Source of the DNA: Roseicella aerolata
GTDB taxonomy: Bacteria > Pseudomonadota > Alphaproteobacteria > Acetobacterales > Acetobacteraceae
Assembly (NCBI RefSeq): GCF_020523605.1
Contig: NZ_JAJAQI010000046.1
Span: forward strand, 1-39,411
Length of the DNA: 39,411 nucleotides
Reading direction: 5' to 3'
The notes beneath the pieces are model-generated. The model was not told where the DNA came from, searched no databases, and saw nothing but the letters and a program-made list of their open reading frames with translations. Shown piece by piece: positions 1 to 8,069 of this stretch (position 1 is its first letter; every line of letters begins with the position of its first letter). Made by a program: the position numbers and the translations under genes.

Positions 1-119
1 GAGCACGGGCGGCGCGCCCGGCCGCTGGGGCGCGCGGGCCAGCTCCGCGACCGCCTGCGCCACCAGCAGGCGGAGCCAGCGGGCGTAGGCGCCCATGCGG
101 TTGGGCGGCAGCACGAGGA
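1..119. repeat. Terminal overlap of a circular contig, left copy
   Basis: These 119 bases are identical to 39293-39411. The traG reading frame crosses the join without a break, so this is an assembly overlap of a closed circle and not a biological repeat. The unique molecule is therefore 39,292 bp. An overlap of exactly 119 fits the k-mer length of a de Bruijn assembler, which is inference. Confidence 0.95.
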
Positions 120-1173
120 ACACGGTGGCCGAGCCGTCGCGGAGATCCCGCCAGCGGAAGTCGGAGCGACTCATGGCGGCGGCGAGGCGCGGGCTGTCGA
201 GGAGGTGGGTGTGGCGCTGGGCGGAGGAGAGCACGCCCGCGGCCTCGCGGTCGGCCTTGCCGAGCTGGCGGGCGGCGGCGCGGGCCACCAGGCCGCCGGC
301 GGCGTCCGCGTCGGCCGCCATGGCGCGGAGCAGGGCGTCCCACTCGCGGGGCGGGAGCGTCAGCAGCCGGCGCAGCTCGGGCAGCCCGCGTCGGCCTTCC
401 CCGCCGCGGCAGGCGAGGTGCATCAGCAGGCCGGCGATCAGCGCCTTGGCCTCCTCGTTCCAGTGCGCCTCCGCCACCTGGCCGGGCGGGTCGAAGACGA
501 GCGCGTCGGCGAGGGTCGCGGCGTCGTCCGCCAGGTCGGGGGAGGCGGGATCGAGGACCGCGGCCGGGTCGTAGCAGGCGGCCGGCAGGCCGGAGGCGCC
601 GAAGGGATCGAGGACCCACACCGGGCCGAAGCGCCGGCGGGTGCGGGCGGCGACGCGGGCATTCTCGCCCTTGGGGTCCACGCAGACCACGGGCCGGTCG
701 GCCAGCAGCAGGTTCGGCAGCACGGTGCCGGTGCCCTTGCCGGAGCGGGTGGGGGCGACCGTGAGGAGGTGCGCCGGGCCGGCGTGGCGCAGCAGCGGGC
801 CGAAGGCGCGGCCCCGGCCCTCGCCGCGGCCGACGAGCAGCGCGGCGGGGTCGGCGGCGAGGGCGGGGGAGGCGAGGTCACGCGCCAGCTCCCGCTGGCC
901 CATCCACGCGGCCGAGCCCATCACGTCGGGCGGGGCCGGGCGACGGAAGGCGGCGAGGAAGCCGAGGGTGGCCATGACGAGGCCGCTCAGCAGGATGCCG
1001 CCGCTCCACACCAGGTCGCCCCAGCCCGCCGGCGCGAACTGGCCGAGCACGGCAAATACCACGAAGCCCACGAGCATGCCCACGAGGCCGGCGGTGGCGG
1101 CGCGCACCGTGGCGTTGCCGAGGCGCCAAGTGAAGGCGACCGCGCGCCACGCGGCGAGCAGCGCCCCGCTCAC
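1..1173 (-). CDS. traG: TraG/VirD4-type coupling protein, N-terminal part (continues at 39292-38813)
   Basis: Type IV coupling ATPase that would carry the relaxase-DNA complex to a mating channel at the inner membrane. Across the circular join the gene is 1653 nt (550 aa), in frame. The N-terminus has two hydrophobic segments (about residues 25-45 and 53-76), then a cytoplasmic ATPase domain with Walker A PTRSGKGTGT near residue 141. Walker B LLLLDEFAALG, near residue 391, is on the other side of the join. The GTG start at 1173 overlaps the traD stop as GTGA, which implies translational coupling. The order traC-traD-traG, divergent from oriT and traA, is the Ti-plasmid transfer arrangement. 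Without mating-pair genes here it would have to work with the secretion system of a co-resident plasmid. A long plus-strand open frame opposite it (205-1962) is a high-GC shadow. Confidence 0.93.
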   Translation of the reverse strand, partial: MSGALLAAWRAVAFTWRLGNATVRAATAGLVGMLVGFVVFAVLGQFAPAGWGDLVWSGGILLSGLVMATLGFLAAFRRPAPPDVMGSAAWMGQRELARDLASPALAADPAALLVGRGEGRGRAFGPLLRHAGPAHLLTVAPTRSGKGTGTVLPNLLLADRPVVCVDPKGENARVAARTRRRFGPVWVLDPFGASGLPAACYDPAAVLDPASPDLADDAATLADALVFDPPGQVAEAHWNEEAKALIAGLLMHLACRGGEGRRGLPELRRLLTLPPREWDALLRAMAADADAAGGLVARAAARQLGKADREAAGVLSSAQRHTHLLDSPRLAAAMSRSDFRWRDLRDGSATVFLVLPPNRMGAYARWLRLLVAQAVAELARAPQRPGAPPVL

Positions 1174-1586
1174 GGCGAGGCACCCCCTTCCTCCTGCCCC
1201 GGCGTGCCGGCCGCGGCGGCGGCTTCGCGGTCCGCATCGAAGGCGCGCAGCCCCGCCCGGCGCCAGCGCGCGCGGAGGTGCTCCGGGTCGTCCTCGCCCA
1301 TCCCGCGCAGGCCCGCCGCCGCTTCGAGGAGCGTGCCGAGCATCGTGGCGCGGTCGTCGTCGGTCAGCTCCACCAAGCCGGCCTTGGCGACGAGGCCGCC
1401 CAGCTCAATCATGTGCCGGGTGCGCTCGCGGCGGGCCTTCGCCCAATCGCGGGTGTCGGTGCGGGCGCGGGCGGCCTCGATCCGGTTACGCACCACCGCC
1501 AGCCGCCGGAGTGCCCGGTCCAGCCGCTCCAACTCCGCCCGCAGGCTCGCCGGCTCCGGCCTTCCCCTTGCCGCCTCGCTTGGCAC
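1170..1586 (-). CDS. traD: Conjugal transfer protein TraD
   Basis: A 138-aa charged, mostly helical protein. Its central part, DTRDWAKARRERTRHMIELG and the following LTDDDR stretch, resembles the small TraD proteins encoded between traC and traG on Ti-like and other alphaproteobacterial mobilisable plasmids. These are thought to be accessory factors of DNA processing, with no proven enzymatic role. The stop overlaps the traG GTG by four bases. The upstream start used here gives about 100 bp of overlap with traC. A GTG near the traC stop would shorten it to about 108 aa, and the sequence does not clearly decide between the two. Position and composition support the family call; the precise start is uncertain. 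Confidence 0.75.
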   Translation of the reverse strand: MPSEAARGRPEPASLRAELERLDRALRRLAVVRNRIEAARARTDTRDWAKARRERTRHMIELGGLVAKAGLVELTDDDRATMLGTLLEAAAGLRGMGEDDPEHLRARWRRAGLRAFDADREAAAAAGTPGQEEGGASP

Positions 1587-1821
1587 CGTCGCGAAAGAAG
1601 GCGGCGCCGCGTTCGGTCCACCTCGCGACAGCCTCGGGTTGCTTCTTGGATTGCTCGACGGCGGCGAGGAGCACGCCGGCGAGGGCCTCGATGGGGAGGG
1701 CGTCGGCGCCGGTGACCTGGACCAGCTCGCCGAGCTGGGTTGTCTTCTGCCCCTTGAGCTTCTTGGCGCGCTCCATGAGGGCGGCGAGTTCGGTGTCGTA
1801 GTCGCGTGGCTTACGGGCCAT
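1486..1821 (-). CDS. traC: Conjugal transfer protein TraC
   Basis: A 111-aa protein beginning MARKPRDYDTELAALMERAK, with the TraC core QLGELVQVTGADALPIEALA and WTERGAAFFRDG. TraC is an accessory relaxosome factor encoded next to oriT in Ti-like transfer regions. The ATG at 1821 was chosen over an open extension to 1995, because the extension is Arg/Ser/Pro-rich shadow sequence and the family normally starts close to this motif. The last 25 or so residues are a low-complexity Gly/Ala/Pro tail that overlaps the 5' end of traD. It is the first gene of the traCDG group and is transcribed away from oriT. Confidence 0.82.
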   Translation of the reverse strand: MARKPRDYDTELAALMERAKKLKGQKTTQLGELVQVTGADALPIEALAGVLLAAVEQSKKQPEAVARWTERGAAFFRDGAKRGGKGKAGAGEPAGGVGAAGPGTPAAGGGA

Positions 1822-2036
1822 CGTCACCCCCGCGGCTGTTGGTCGCGCGATCGGCTGGACCGCGCGGGTTCGCGGCAGGCTGGCAAGTTGGGAGGAGATG
1901 CACAAGCGAAGGCGCGGGCATGTTTCGATGCCGCACGCGGAAGGGTCGGATGCTACGCCTAGGGTTGCGGCGGATAGTGGCAGGAGCGCCCGCACCCCGC
2001 GTCACTCCGCCGAGCCCGTCAGGGCGAGAGCAGGGA

Positions 2037-2066
2037 AGTGCGCGCTTATACGTCGCGTTGCGACGT
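2037..2066 (+). other. Putative origin of transfer (oriT) of MOBQ/Ti type
   Basis: The 305-bp gap between divergent traC and traA holds no gene. It contains GTGCGCGCTTATACG followed directly by the perfect inverted repeat ACGTCGC-GTT-GCGACGT (2050-2066). Ti-family and related alphaproteobacterial oriTs carry a GCGC-rich nic-side sequence, TTATACG and a CGTCGC hairpin in this arrangement. The match is from memory of those oriTs. The nicked position was not determined. Confidence 0.75.
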
Positions 2067-3425
2067 GCGCGGGCCGGCTGCTAGGCTGCCGGCCGGGAGC
2101 ACCGGAGCCAGGAGGGCGGCGGGCGCGTGGCGATCTACCACTTCTCCGCCAAGGTAATCGGGCGTGGCGCGGGCCGCAGCGCCGTGGCGGCGGCGGCCTA
2201 CCGGGCGGCGGAGCGGCTGCACGACGAGCGGCTCGGCCGCGCGCACGACTTCACGGCCAAGGCCGGCGTGGTCCATTCGGAGATCCTCGCCCCGGAGGGC
2301 GCGCCGGAGCGGTGGCGCGACCGCGCGACGCTGTGGAACGAGGTGGAGGCGGGCGAGCGGCGCAGGGACGCGCAGCTCGCGCGGGACGTGGAGATCGCCC
2401 TGCCGCGCGAGCTGTCGCGGGCGGAAGCAGTCGCGCTGGCGCGGGACTTCGTGGCCGAGCAGTTCGTCTCCCGCGGCATGGTGGCCGACCTCAACGTGCA
2501 CTGGGGCGTGGGCCGGGACGGCGAGGCGCAGCCGCACGCGCACGTCATGCTGACGATGCGCCGGGTGGAGGGCGACGGGTTCGGGCCGAAGGAGCGCGAC
2601 TGGAACGGCACCGAGCTGCTCGTCGGCTGGCGCGAGCGATGGGCCGACATGGCGAACCAGCGCCTCGCCGAGCTGGGGCACGAGGTGCGGATCGACCATC
2701 GCAGCCTGGCCGCCCAGGGGATCGCGCTGGAGCCGCAGGGCAAGGTAGGGCCGGCGGGGGAGAGGCGGGCGGAGCGGGGCGAGGACGCCGAGCGACGGGC
2801 CGAGCACGACGCCATCGCGCGGCGCAACGGCGAGCGGATCGCCGCGGACCCGAACGTCGCGCTCGACGCAATCACCCGGGGGCAGTCCACCTTCACGCGT
2901 CAGGACCTCGCGCGCTTCGTGTCGCGGCACACGGACGGCGCCGGCCAGTTCGCGTCCGTCATGGCGAAGGTGGAAGCCTCGCCGGAGGTGGTGCGGCTCG
3001 GCCAGGATGGGCGCGGGCGGGAGCGCTTCACGACGCGCGACATGCTCGCCGTCGAGCAGCGGATGGAGGACGCGGCGGCCGCACTCGCGCGCTCCCCCAA
3101 GCACCTGGTCGAGCGGGTGGTGGCCGAGCGCACGGTGCGCTCGGCCGAGGTGAGAGGGATGCGGCTCGGCGACGAGCAGCGGGCGGCGGTGCGGCACGTC
3201 ACCGGGGGCACCGACCTGGCGCTCGTCGTCGGCTACGCCGGCACGGGCAAGAGCGCGATGCTCGGCGTCGCGCGCCAGGCATGGGAGGACGCGGGCTATC
3301 GCGTGCGCGGGGCCGCGCTGTCCGGCATCGCGGCCGAGGGCCTGGCGGCGGGCAGCGGCATTCAATCGCGCACGCTGGCGAGCCTCGAATGGGGCTGGAA
3401 GGAGGGCCGCGAGGGCGACCGCCTC

Positions 3426-3430
3426 ACCAA
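3426..3430. repeat. Target-site duplication, left copy (ACCAA)
   Basis: ACCAA immediately precedes the left inverted repeat and is repeated at 15651-15655. Five-base duplications are standard for Tn3-family insertion. Confidence 0.96.
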
Positions 3431-3468
3431 GAGGGCAGAGCGTCGGTTGTTATATGGACAACGCGAAG
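3431..3468 (+). repeat. Left terminal inverted repeat of the transposon
   Basis: Begins GAGGGCAGAGCGTCGGTTGT and ends ACAACGCGAAG. It pairs with 15613-15650 with four mismatches, at positions 21, 23, 26 and 27 from the outer end. The length of 38 bp and the AAG inner end are typical of Tn3-family termini. Confidence 0.95.
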
Positions 3469-3491
3469 GGTGAACGGGGCTGGAACACGGG

Positions 3492-6449
3492 TCATGCGGC
3501 CATCCTGCCGCGGCCCTGGCTGAGTGGCCGGCGGCGTCCGGCGGTGGCCGCGGCGCGGTCCCAGAGGAAGTCGCCCGAGAAGCCGATGTGCTCCCAGGTC
3601 AGCGGGGAGGTGTGGGCGAGGAGCTCGTCCGGCACCGGTTGGCCCTTGGCGCGCAGGTGTGAGACGGCGTCGGTGATGTAGGTCGAGTTCCAGTAGACGA
3701 TGGCGGCGATCACTAGGTTCAGGCCGGAGGCGCGGAACTGCTGGGCATCGTGGCCGCGGTCGGCGACGCGGCCCTGCTTGAAGGTGAATACCGCCTGAGC
3801 CAGCGCGTGGCGCTGCTCGCTCTTGTTCAGCCCGGCCTGGCAGCGCCGCCGGAGCTGCGGCGATTCCAGCCAGTCGAGCATGAACAGCGTGCGTTCGACA
3901 CGGCCCAGCTCCTGCAGGGCGAGATCAAGCTGGTTTTGCCGGCGGTACGCCGCGAGCTTCTTCAGCATCGCCGAGGGCAGCACCGTGCCGGCGCGCAGCG
4001 AGGCGACGAGCCGCAGCACCTCGAGCCAGTGCTCCCGGGCCACGTCCGCCTTGATCCGCCGGCCCATCAGCGGGGCGAGGTCGCCATAGGCGGAGGCGGG
4101 CTCCAGGGTGGCGAGCCGGCGGTCGGCGAAGTCGCGCAGGCGCGGGCAGAAGCGGATGCCCAGCATGACGCACAGGATGAAGACGTGGTCCGAGGCGCCG
4201 CCGGTGTCGACGAAGTGCGTACCGATCCGCAGCGCCGTGCCGTGGTGCAGCAGCCCGTCCAGCACGTAGGGCGCCTCGTGGCTGGTGGCCGACATGACCC
4301 GCGCGCTGAAAGGCCCATGCTGATCGGAGACGTGCGTGTAAAAGCCCAGGCCAGGATCCGGGCCGTAGCGGGCGTTGACCTCGCCGGCGGCGTCGCCGCG
4401 CCGGGCCGAGCGGAAGAACTGCCGGTCCGACGACGAGGTGGTGCCGTCGCCCCAGGCGGCGGCGACCGGCAGTGCGTGGTGCGCGTCGATGATCCGCGCG
4501 AGGGCCGCCCGGTAGGTTTCCGGGCGGATGTAGGCATCGGCCGTCCAGACCAGCCGATCGCGGGTCACGCCGTGGCTCGCGGCCGCCATGCGGCCGAGGC
4601 CGAGGTTGGTGGCGTCCGCCAGCACGGCGGCGAGGAGCGCGCTCTCGTCCTCGCAGCGCTCGCCGGTGCGCAGGTTGGTGAAGGCCGCGGCGAAGCCGGT
4701 CGCGCGGGCGACGTCGTGCAGCACCTCGGTGATCCGCGCCGCCGGCATCAGCGCCTCGATTGCGCCGGCGAGGGCCAGCGCCTCCGGTGGGGCGGAGGCC
4801 CGCACCGGGGCGACGTGCAGCCGGCCGTCACGGAACTCGACGCCCTCCAGCTCGCCCCGTTTCAGCCGGCGTGCGAAGTGCCGCAGGCGGCGGTCGAGCT
4901 CGGCGCCCCGCGTCGCCAGCCATTCGTCGGCGGTCGCCGGCAGGCCGAGCTCCGTCACGGCGGCTGGCACCCCGCCGGCGGGCAGCAGGTAGCTGTCGAA
5001 GCGGCGGTAGCCGGAGGACCGCTCCACCCAGACGTCGCCCGACCGCAGCCGGTCGCGCAGCGTCGCCAGCACCGCGGTCTCGTAGAGCCGGCGGTCTGGC
5101 GTTTCCCCGGCCGTGACCAGGCGGCGCCACGCCCTGCGGAACGGCATCGGCGCGTCCGGCGGCACCTCGCGCCGGCCGGACCGGTCCAGCTCGACGAGCA
5201 GCCGCAGGGCGGCCAGCACCGGGTTGTCGGCGCGGGCGGCGCGGAACTCCAGCGCCCCGATCAGGTCGGGGGCGAACTTCCGCAGCGTCCGCCAGCGTCC
5301 GGCCGCGCGCAGCAGCGGATCCTCCTCGGCGAGGTCGGCCAGCTCAGCAACCTCGCCGCGCACCTGCAGCAGCCTCGCCCAGCCGACGGCCTCGTCCACG
5401 GCCTCGAAGGCGTCGAGGTCGCCCTCCTGGGCTGCGGCGAGCGCGTCGATGGTGCCGTGGAACAGGCGCATCAGCCGGCCGACGTCGCCGGCACTGGCCG
5501 CGTAGCGGCGGCGCGCGGCGTTGCGCGCCCGAGCGAACAGCCCGCCGATCAGCCGGTCGGCCATGTCGAGCACCGCGTCGGTGAGGCGGGCCTCGAGGTC
5601 GGCGACGGTGGCCGCGAGGATGGCGCGGCGCCGCCGGGCACTGTAGCGGGCGAGCTGGTGGGCGTCGGACGCGTGACCCTCGCGGACGAACCGCTCCAGC
5701 CGCGCCTCGTGCACACCCGCGGGGACCCCGGCTGGCAGGCCGATCGCACGCGCCAAGCGCAGCCGATCGAGCAGTTCGCGGACGTGGTCGGCCTTGGGTG
5801 CGACCGGCACCGCCTTGAGCCAGGCGAAAGGCGTTACCCCGAGCGCGGTATCCACTTCCAGCAGTCGCTCGAGCTCGGCCACCTGCGCCTCTGTGACTGC
5901 GCCGAGCACCGCCTCGGTCGCGCGCCGGCGGGCCCGTGCGCGCCCGGCGATGGCGGCGCGCTCGATCACCGCTGTGGCCGGCAGGATCACGCGCGCCCTG
6001 CGCAGCGCTTCTACGACGGCGGCCGCGATCGGCGCGCCCGCATCCGTGCCGCGGGCCGCCTCCGCGGCGGCCTCAACCATGAGCGGCAGGTCGGCCCCCG
6101 TCGCGGGCCGCAGGCCGAGGGCGGCGGCGAGCTCGCGCGCGTGGTCGGTCACGGTCTGTGGGCGGCGCGCATAGCGGGCGAAGGCCGTCGGCGGGATCTC
6201 CAGCCGCCGTGCCATCCAGGCCACCAGGGTCTCGACCGGCTGGCCGAGGTTGGCGAGCGTCGTACCCGGGTGGCGCAGCAGGGCGAGCTGCACGGCGTAC
6301 CCGAGCTTGCTGGCATCGCCCCGGCGCGCGGCCACCAAGTCCCGGTCGGCGCGCGACAGGGTGAAGCACCGGGCCAAGCCGTCCGGGTCGGCCGGGATGC
6401 AGAACAACTCCCGGCGCTCCGCATCGGTCAGCAGATCTCGTCGTGCCAC
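3492..6449 (-). CDS. tnpA: Tn3-family transposase TnpA
   Basis: DDE transposase that binds the 38-bp ends and makes the cointegrate. The GTG start at 6449 (VARRDLLTDAERRELFCIP) gives 985 aa, close to the usual 960-1010 for the family. The frame is open upstream to 6587, but that extension is Pro/Arg-rich and would consume the res region. The N-terminal DUF4158-like DNA-binding region is followed by the catalytic core: WGDGTTSSSDRQFF, then THVSDQHGPFSARV, then GLNKSEQRHALAQAVF carrying the probable catalytic Glu. The C-terminus has the conserved NLVIAAIVYWNSTYITDAV and SPLTWEHIGFSGDFLW. The stop lies 23 bp inside the left inverted repeat. No frameshift or missing motif was seen, so the enzyme looks intact. 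Confidence 0.96.
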   Translation of the reverse strand: MARRDLLTDAERRELFCIPADPDGLARCFTLSRADRDLVAARRGDASKLGYAVQLALLRHPGTTLANLGQPVETLVAWMARRLEIPPTAFARYARRPQTVTDHARELAAALGLRPATGADLPLMVEAAAEAARGTDAGAPIAAAVVEALRRARVILPATAVIERAAIAGRARARRRATEAVLGAVTEAQVAELERLLEVDTALGVTPFAWLKAVPVAPKADHVRELLDRLRLARAIGLPAGVPAGVHEARLERFVREGHASDAHQLARYSARRRRAILAATVADLEARLTDAVLDMADRLIGGLFARARNAARRRYAASAGDVGRLMRLFHGTIDALAAAQEGDLDAFEAVDEAVGWARLLQVRGEVAELADLAEEDPLLRAAGRWRTLRKFAPDLIGALEFRAARADNPVLAALRLLVELDRSGRREVPPDAPMPFRRAWRRLVTAGETPDRRLYETAVLATLRDRLRSGDVWVERSSGYRRFDSYLLPAGGVPAAVTELGLPATADEWLATRGAELDRRLRHFARRLKRGELEGVEFRDGRLHVAPVRASAPPEALALAGAIEALMPAARITEVLHDVARATGFAAAFTNLRTGERCEDESALLAAVLADATNLGLGRMAAASHGVTRDRLVWTADAYIRPETYRAALARIIDAHHALPVAAAWGDGTTSSSDRQFFRSARRGDAAGEVNARYGPDPGLGFYTHVSDQHGPFSARVMSATSHEAPYVLDGLLHHGTALRIGTHFVDTGGASDHVFILCVMLGIRFCPRLRDFADRRLATLEPASAYGDLAPLMGRRIKADVAREHWLEVLRLVASLRAGTVLPSAMLKKLAAYRRQNQLDLALQELGRVERTLFMLDWLESPQLRRRCQAGLNKSEQRHALAQAVFTFKQGRVADRGHDAQQFRASGLNLVIAAIVYWNSTYITDAVSHLRAKGQPVPDELLAHTSPLTWEHIGFSGDFLWDRAAATAGRRRPLSQGRGRMAA

Positions 6450-6585
6450 GGCCTGTCCCCGTCCCGGAAAGGCCCATGATGATCGTGGACGCAACGGATT
6501 TGGGAGACGTAATCTGTGGACGGGTTCGGCCGGCGCCGCGCGGCGGCGCGCGGGCCGTCCAGGAACCGGACGGTTCGGAGACACC
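6450..6585. promoter_or_regulatory. Probable res site and divergent tnpA/tnpR promoters
   Basis: A 136-bp gap lies between the divergent starts of tnpA and tnpR, where Tn3 elements with divergent genes carry the resolvase recombination site. It contains the inverted pair CCGTCC/GGACGG (around 6558-6575) and a GC-rich dyad, GCCGGCGCCGCGCGGCGGC-like, near 6530. Individual resolvase subsites could not be assigned by eye. Confidence 0.5.
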
Positions 6586-7158
6586 ATGGGCGATGTCCTG
6601 GGCTACGCGCGGGTCTCCACGGGCGACCAGGACGTCGCCGGGCAGGAGCTGCGGCTGCGCCAGGCCGGCGCCCTCCGGGTGTTCACCGACGTCCGTTCCG
6701 GCCGCTCGATGGAGCGGCCCGGCCTCGGCGCCCTGCTCGACTACGCGCGGCGCGGCGACACGCTGGCCGTCGTGCGGCTGGACCGGCTCGGCCGGTCGCT
6801 CGTCGAGCTACTGGCGACCGTCGCCATGCTGAAGGAGCGCGGCGTCGCGCTGCTCAGCCTGGAGGAGAAGATCGACACCTCGTCGGCTGCCGGCGAGTTG
6901 GTGTTCCACGTGTTCGGCGCCATCGCCCACTTCGAGCGCCGGCTGATCGCCGAACGCACGCGCGACGGCATCGCCGCCGCACGCGCCAAGGGCAAGCAGC
7001 CGGGCCGACAGCCGCTGGATCGGGAAAGGGCCGAGGCGGCGTTGAAGCTGGTCGGCGCTGGCCTGTCGCCCACCGCGGCCGCCCGCCAGGTCGGTCTCGG
7101 GCGCTCGACGGTCTACCGCGAACTGCGCCGGGCCGGAGCCGATCGCCTCACGACATGA
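6586..7158 (+). CDS. tnpR: Serine resolvase TnpR
   Basis: A 190-aa site-specific serine recombinase that would resolve the transposition cointegrate. It starts MGDVLGYARVSTGDQD, with the probable catalytic Ser11 in ARVST. It continues with DYARRGDTLAVVRLDRLGRS, containing the active-site arginines of the resolvase fold, and the E helix FGAIAHFERRLIAERTRDG. It ends in a C-terminal helix-turn-helix (about residues 145-185, GLSPTAAARQVGLGRSTVYR). The length fits Tn3-type resolvases and invertases. It is transcribed away from tnpA and lies next to the predicted res site. It differs clearly from the two other serine recombinases in the window, at 31630 and 34915. Confidence 0.95.
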   Translation: MGDVLGYARVSTGDQDVAGQELRLRQAGALRVFTDVRSGRSMERPGLGALLDYARRGDTLAVVRLDRLGRSLVELLATVAMLKERGVALLSLEEKIDTSSAAGELVFHVFGAIAHFERRLIAERTRDGIAAARAKGKQPGRQPLDRERAEAALKLVGAGLSPTAAARQVGLGRSTVYRELRRAGADRLTT

Positions 7159-7260
7159 TGGTCGTGGTTGGGCGGTTAGCAGCTGTAGAGGGTTTGCCGT
7201 TTGAAGATCTGGTCTAATCGCAGCGTGCCAAATCCCTGTGCCGGCAAGACGGACCGCGTC

Positions 7261-7539
7261 TCAGAGATATTTTGTGATGGCCTTGAATTCCTCGATCGGG
7301 CCACGGTCCGATTTAGGGACGGTACCCACGACATGGTCGAGGCAGTGCTCGAGATGGTCGTGAATAAGCATCCGCTTGGCGTTGGCGATGGCCGCTTCCA
7401 CCGCATGTAATTGCTGAGCAAGGTCGAGGCAGGAGCGCCCTGCCTCAATCATCTCGATGACGCCTAAGAGGTGTCCGGAGGCGCGCTTGAGGCGCTTCAC
7501 CACCTCGGGGTGGCTCGGGTGGAGGTGCGGCTCGGCCAT
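7261..7539 (-). CDS. CsoR/RcnR-family metal-responsive repressor, InrS-like
   Basis: A 92-aa all-helical repressor of the CsoR/RcnR/FrmR family (DUF156). The metal fingerprint can be read directly: Cys37, His62 and Cys66, plus His5 at the N-terminus. Aligned without gaps to the RcnR pattern (H3-C35-H60-H64), this gives His-Cys-His-Cys. That is the set known for the nickel sensor InrS, rather than the three-ligand copper set of CsoR. It is divergent from the pump operon and shares the palindromic operator at 7541-7577, so it most likely represses both directions and is released by metal. The minus-strand -10 (TAAGGT) sits only six bases before the ATG, so the transcript may be leaderless. Nickel specificity is inferred from the ligand set; cobalt or copper cannot be excluded. 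Confidence 0.9.
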   Translation of the reverse strand: MAEPHLHPSHPEVVKRLKRASGHLLGVIEMIEAGRSCLDLAQQLHAVEAAIANAKRMLIHDHLEHCLDHVVGTVPKSDRGPIEEFKAITKYL

Positions 7540-7540
7540 C

Positions 7541-7577
7541 GCTTGACCTTATCCCCTCCAGGGGGATAGGGTCAAGC
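7541..7577. promoter_or_regulatory. CsoR-type operator with mirror-image overlapping promoters
   Basis: A near-perfect palindrome centred at 7559, with arms GCTTGACCTTATCCCC and GGGGGATAGGGTCAAGC. The core (TAT, C-tract, G-tract, ATA) is the operator style of CsoR/RcnR repressors. Plus strand: -35 TTGACC (7543-7548), 18-bp spacer, -10 TAGGGT (7567-7572). Minus strand: -35 TTGACC (7575-7570), 18-bp spacer, -10 TAAGGT (7551-7546). Each -35 overlaps the opposite -10, so one bound repressor would block both promoters. Confidence 0.85.
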
Positions 7578-7634
7578 TGTCCGGGCGCATCCTGGCCGGT
7601 TCTGGCCAGAGGCTTCGCTCGCCGCAGGAGTGAC

Positions 7635-7997
7635 ATGGCACCGACCGCCCGCGCATTGGCCCGCCGCTTCGCCGCAGCCCTGATGCTGCTGGCGGTGCTG
7701 GTGCTCGGCCTGCACGAGGCATTTGGGAGTGCACACGGCGCTCCGCCGCCGGCGGTTGTTGCCTTGCAGCAATCGGCCGCGCTTGACCACGACGAGGCCG
7801 ACCGCGGCCCGATTAAGTATCCGGCGGTCATCTGTAACACCAATCGGGTTTGTCTGGTCGGCCGGCCGCTGCCTCCAATGGTTGCGGTCGTGACGCCTAT
7901 AACCGCCCGTGTCGTCCTTCCTTCAGCCACCGCGCTGCCGACGGGCGTCGATCCCGCCGGGCTGCGACGACCACCGCGGGCCATAGCCATCGCCTGA
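7635..7997 (+). CDS. Small membrane or exported protein at the head of the efflux operon
   Basis: A 120-aa protein not assigned to a named family. It begins with positive residues and a hydrophobic stretch (about residues 9-27, RRFAAALMLLAVLVLGLHEA), consistent with a signal anchor or signal peptide. His and acidic residues follow (HEAFGSAHG, DHDEADRG) with two cysteines (VICNTNRVCLV), any of which could bind metal. The end is Pro/Ala/Val-rich. The ATG has AGGAG at good spacing, and the gene directly follows the operator promoter. By position it resembles the small periplasmic metal-binding or regulatory proteins often encoded in front of czc/cnr/ncc pumps, but no similarity to CzcI, CnrX or NccX could be shown by eye. 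Confidence 0.75.
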   Translation: MAPTARALARRFAAALMLLAVLVLGLHEAFGSAHGAPPPAVVALQQSAALDHDEADRGPIKYPAVICNTNRVCLVGRPLPPMVAVVTPITARVVLPSATALPTGVDPAGLRRPPRAIAIA

Positions 7998-8069
7998 CCG
8001 TCGCGGCTCCCTCCTCGGGTTGCTGCGGCGTCCTGCATTGTCTGCCGCGATGACCGAGGCTGAGGCCCG

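Larger units (their letters stand above)
2127..3473 (+). pseudogene. traA: traA relaxase-helicase, 5' fragment cut by the Tn3-family transposon
   Basis: Relaxase that nicks oriT and stays on the 5' end, normally fused to a RecD-like helicase. This fragment starts at GTG 2127 with AGGAGG about ten bases upstream. It keeps the MobA/MobL relaxase domain, including the probable catalytic Tyr25 (AAAYRAA) and the metal-binding pair in QPHAHVMLTM (His137 and His139). It also retains Walker A of the helicase (GYAGTGKS, near 369-376). The native sequence ends at Lys435, where the transposon enters after ACCAA. The open frame then runs 13 codons into the left inverted repeat, giving a predicted 448-aa product. 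The remainder is at 15656-17708, and together they make 1118 aa. The truncated protein could still nick but lacks Walker B and the rest of the helicase, so full mobilisation is probably impaired. Confidence 0.94.

Noticed and set aside
205-1962. A 585-codon plus-strand open frame opposite traC, traD and traG
   Set aside because: Its translation is Gly/Arg/Ala/His-rich with no domain, while the opposite strand encodes recognisable transfer proteins in normal arrangement. It is a high-GC antisense shadow.
3750-6479. A 909-codon plus-strand open frame opposite tnpA
   Set aside because: It is antisense to a complete Tn3 transposase, and its Gln/Arg/Gly-rich composition has no protein character.
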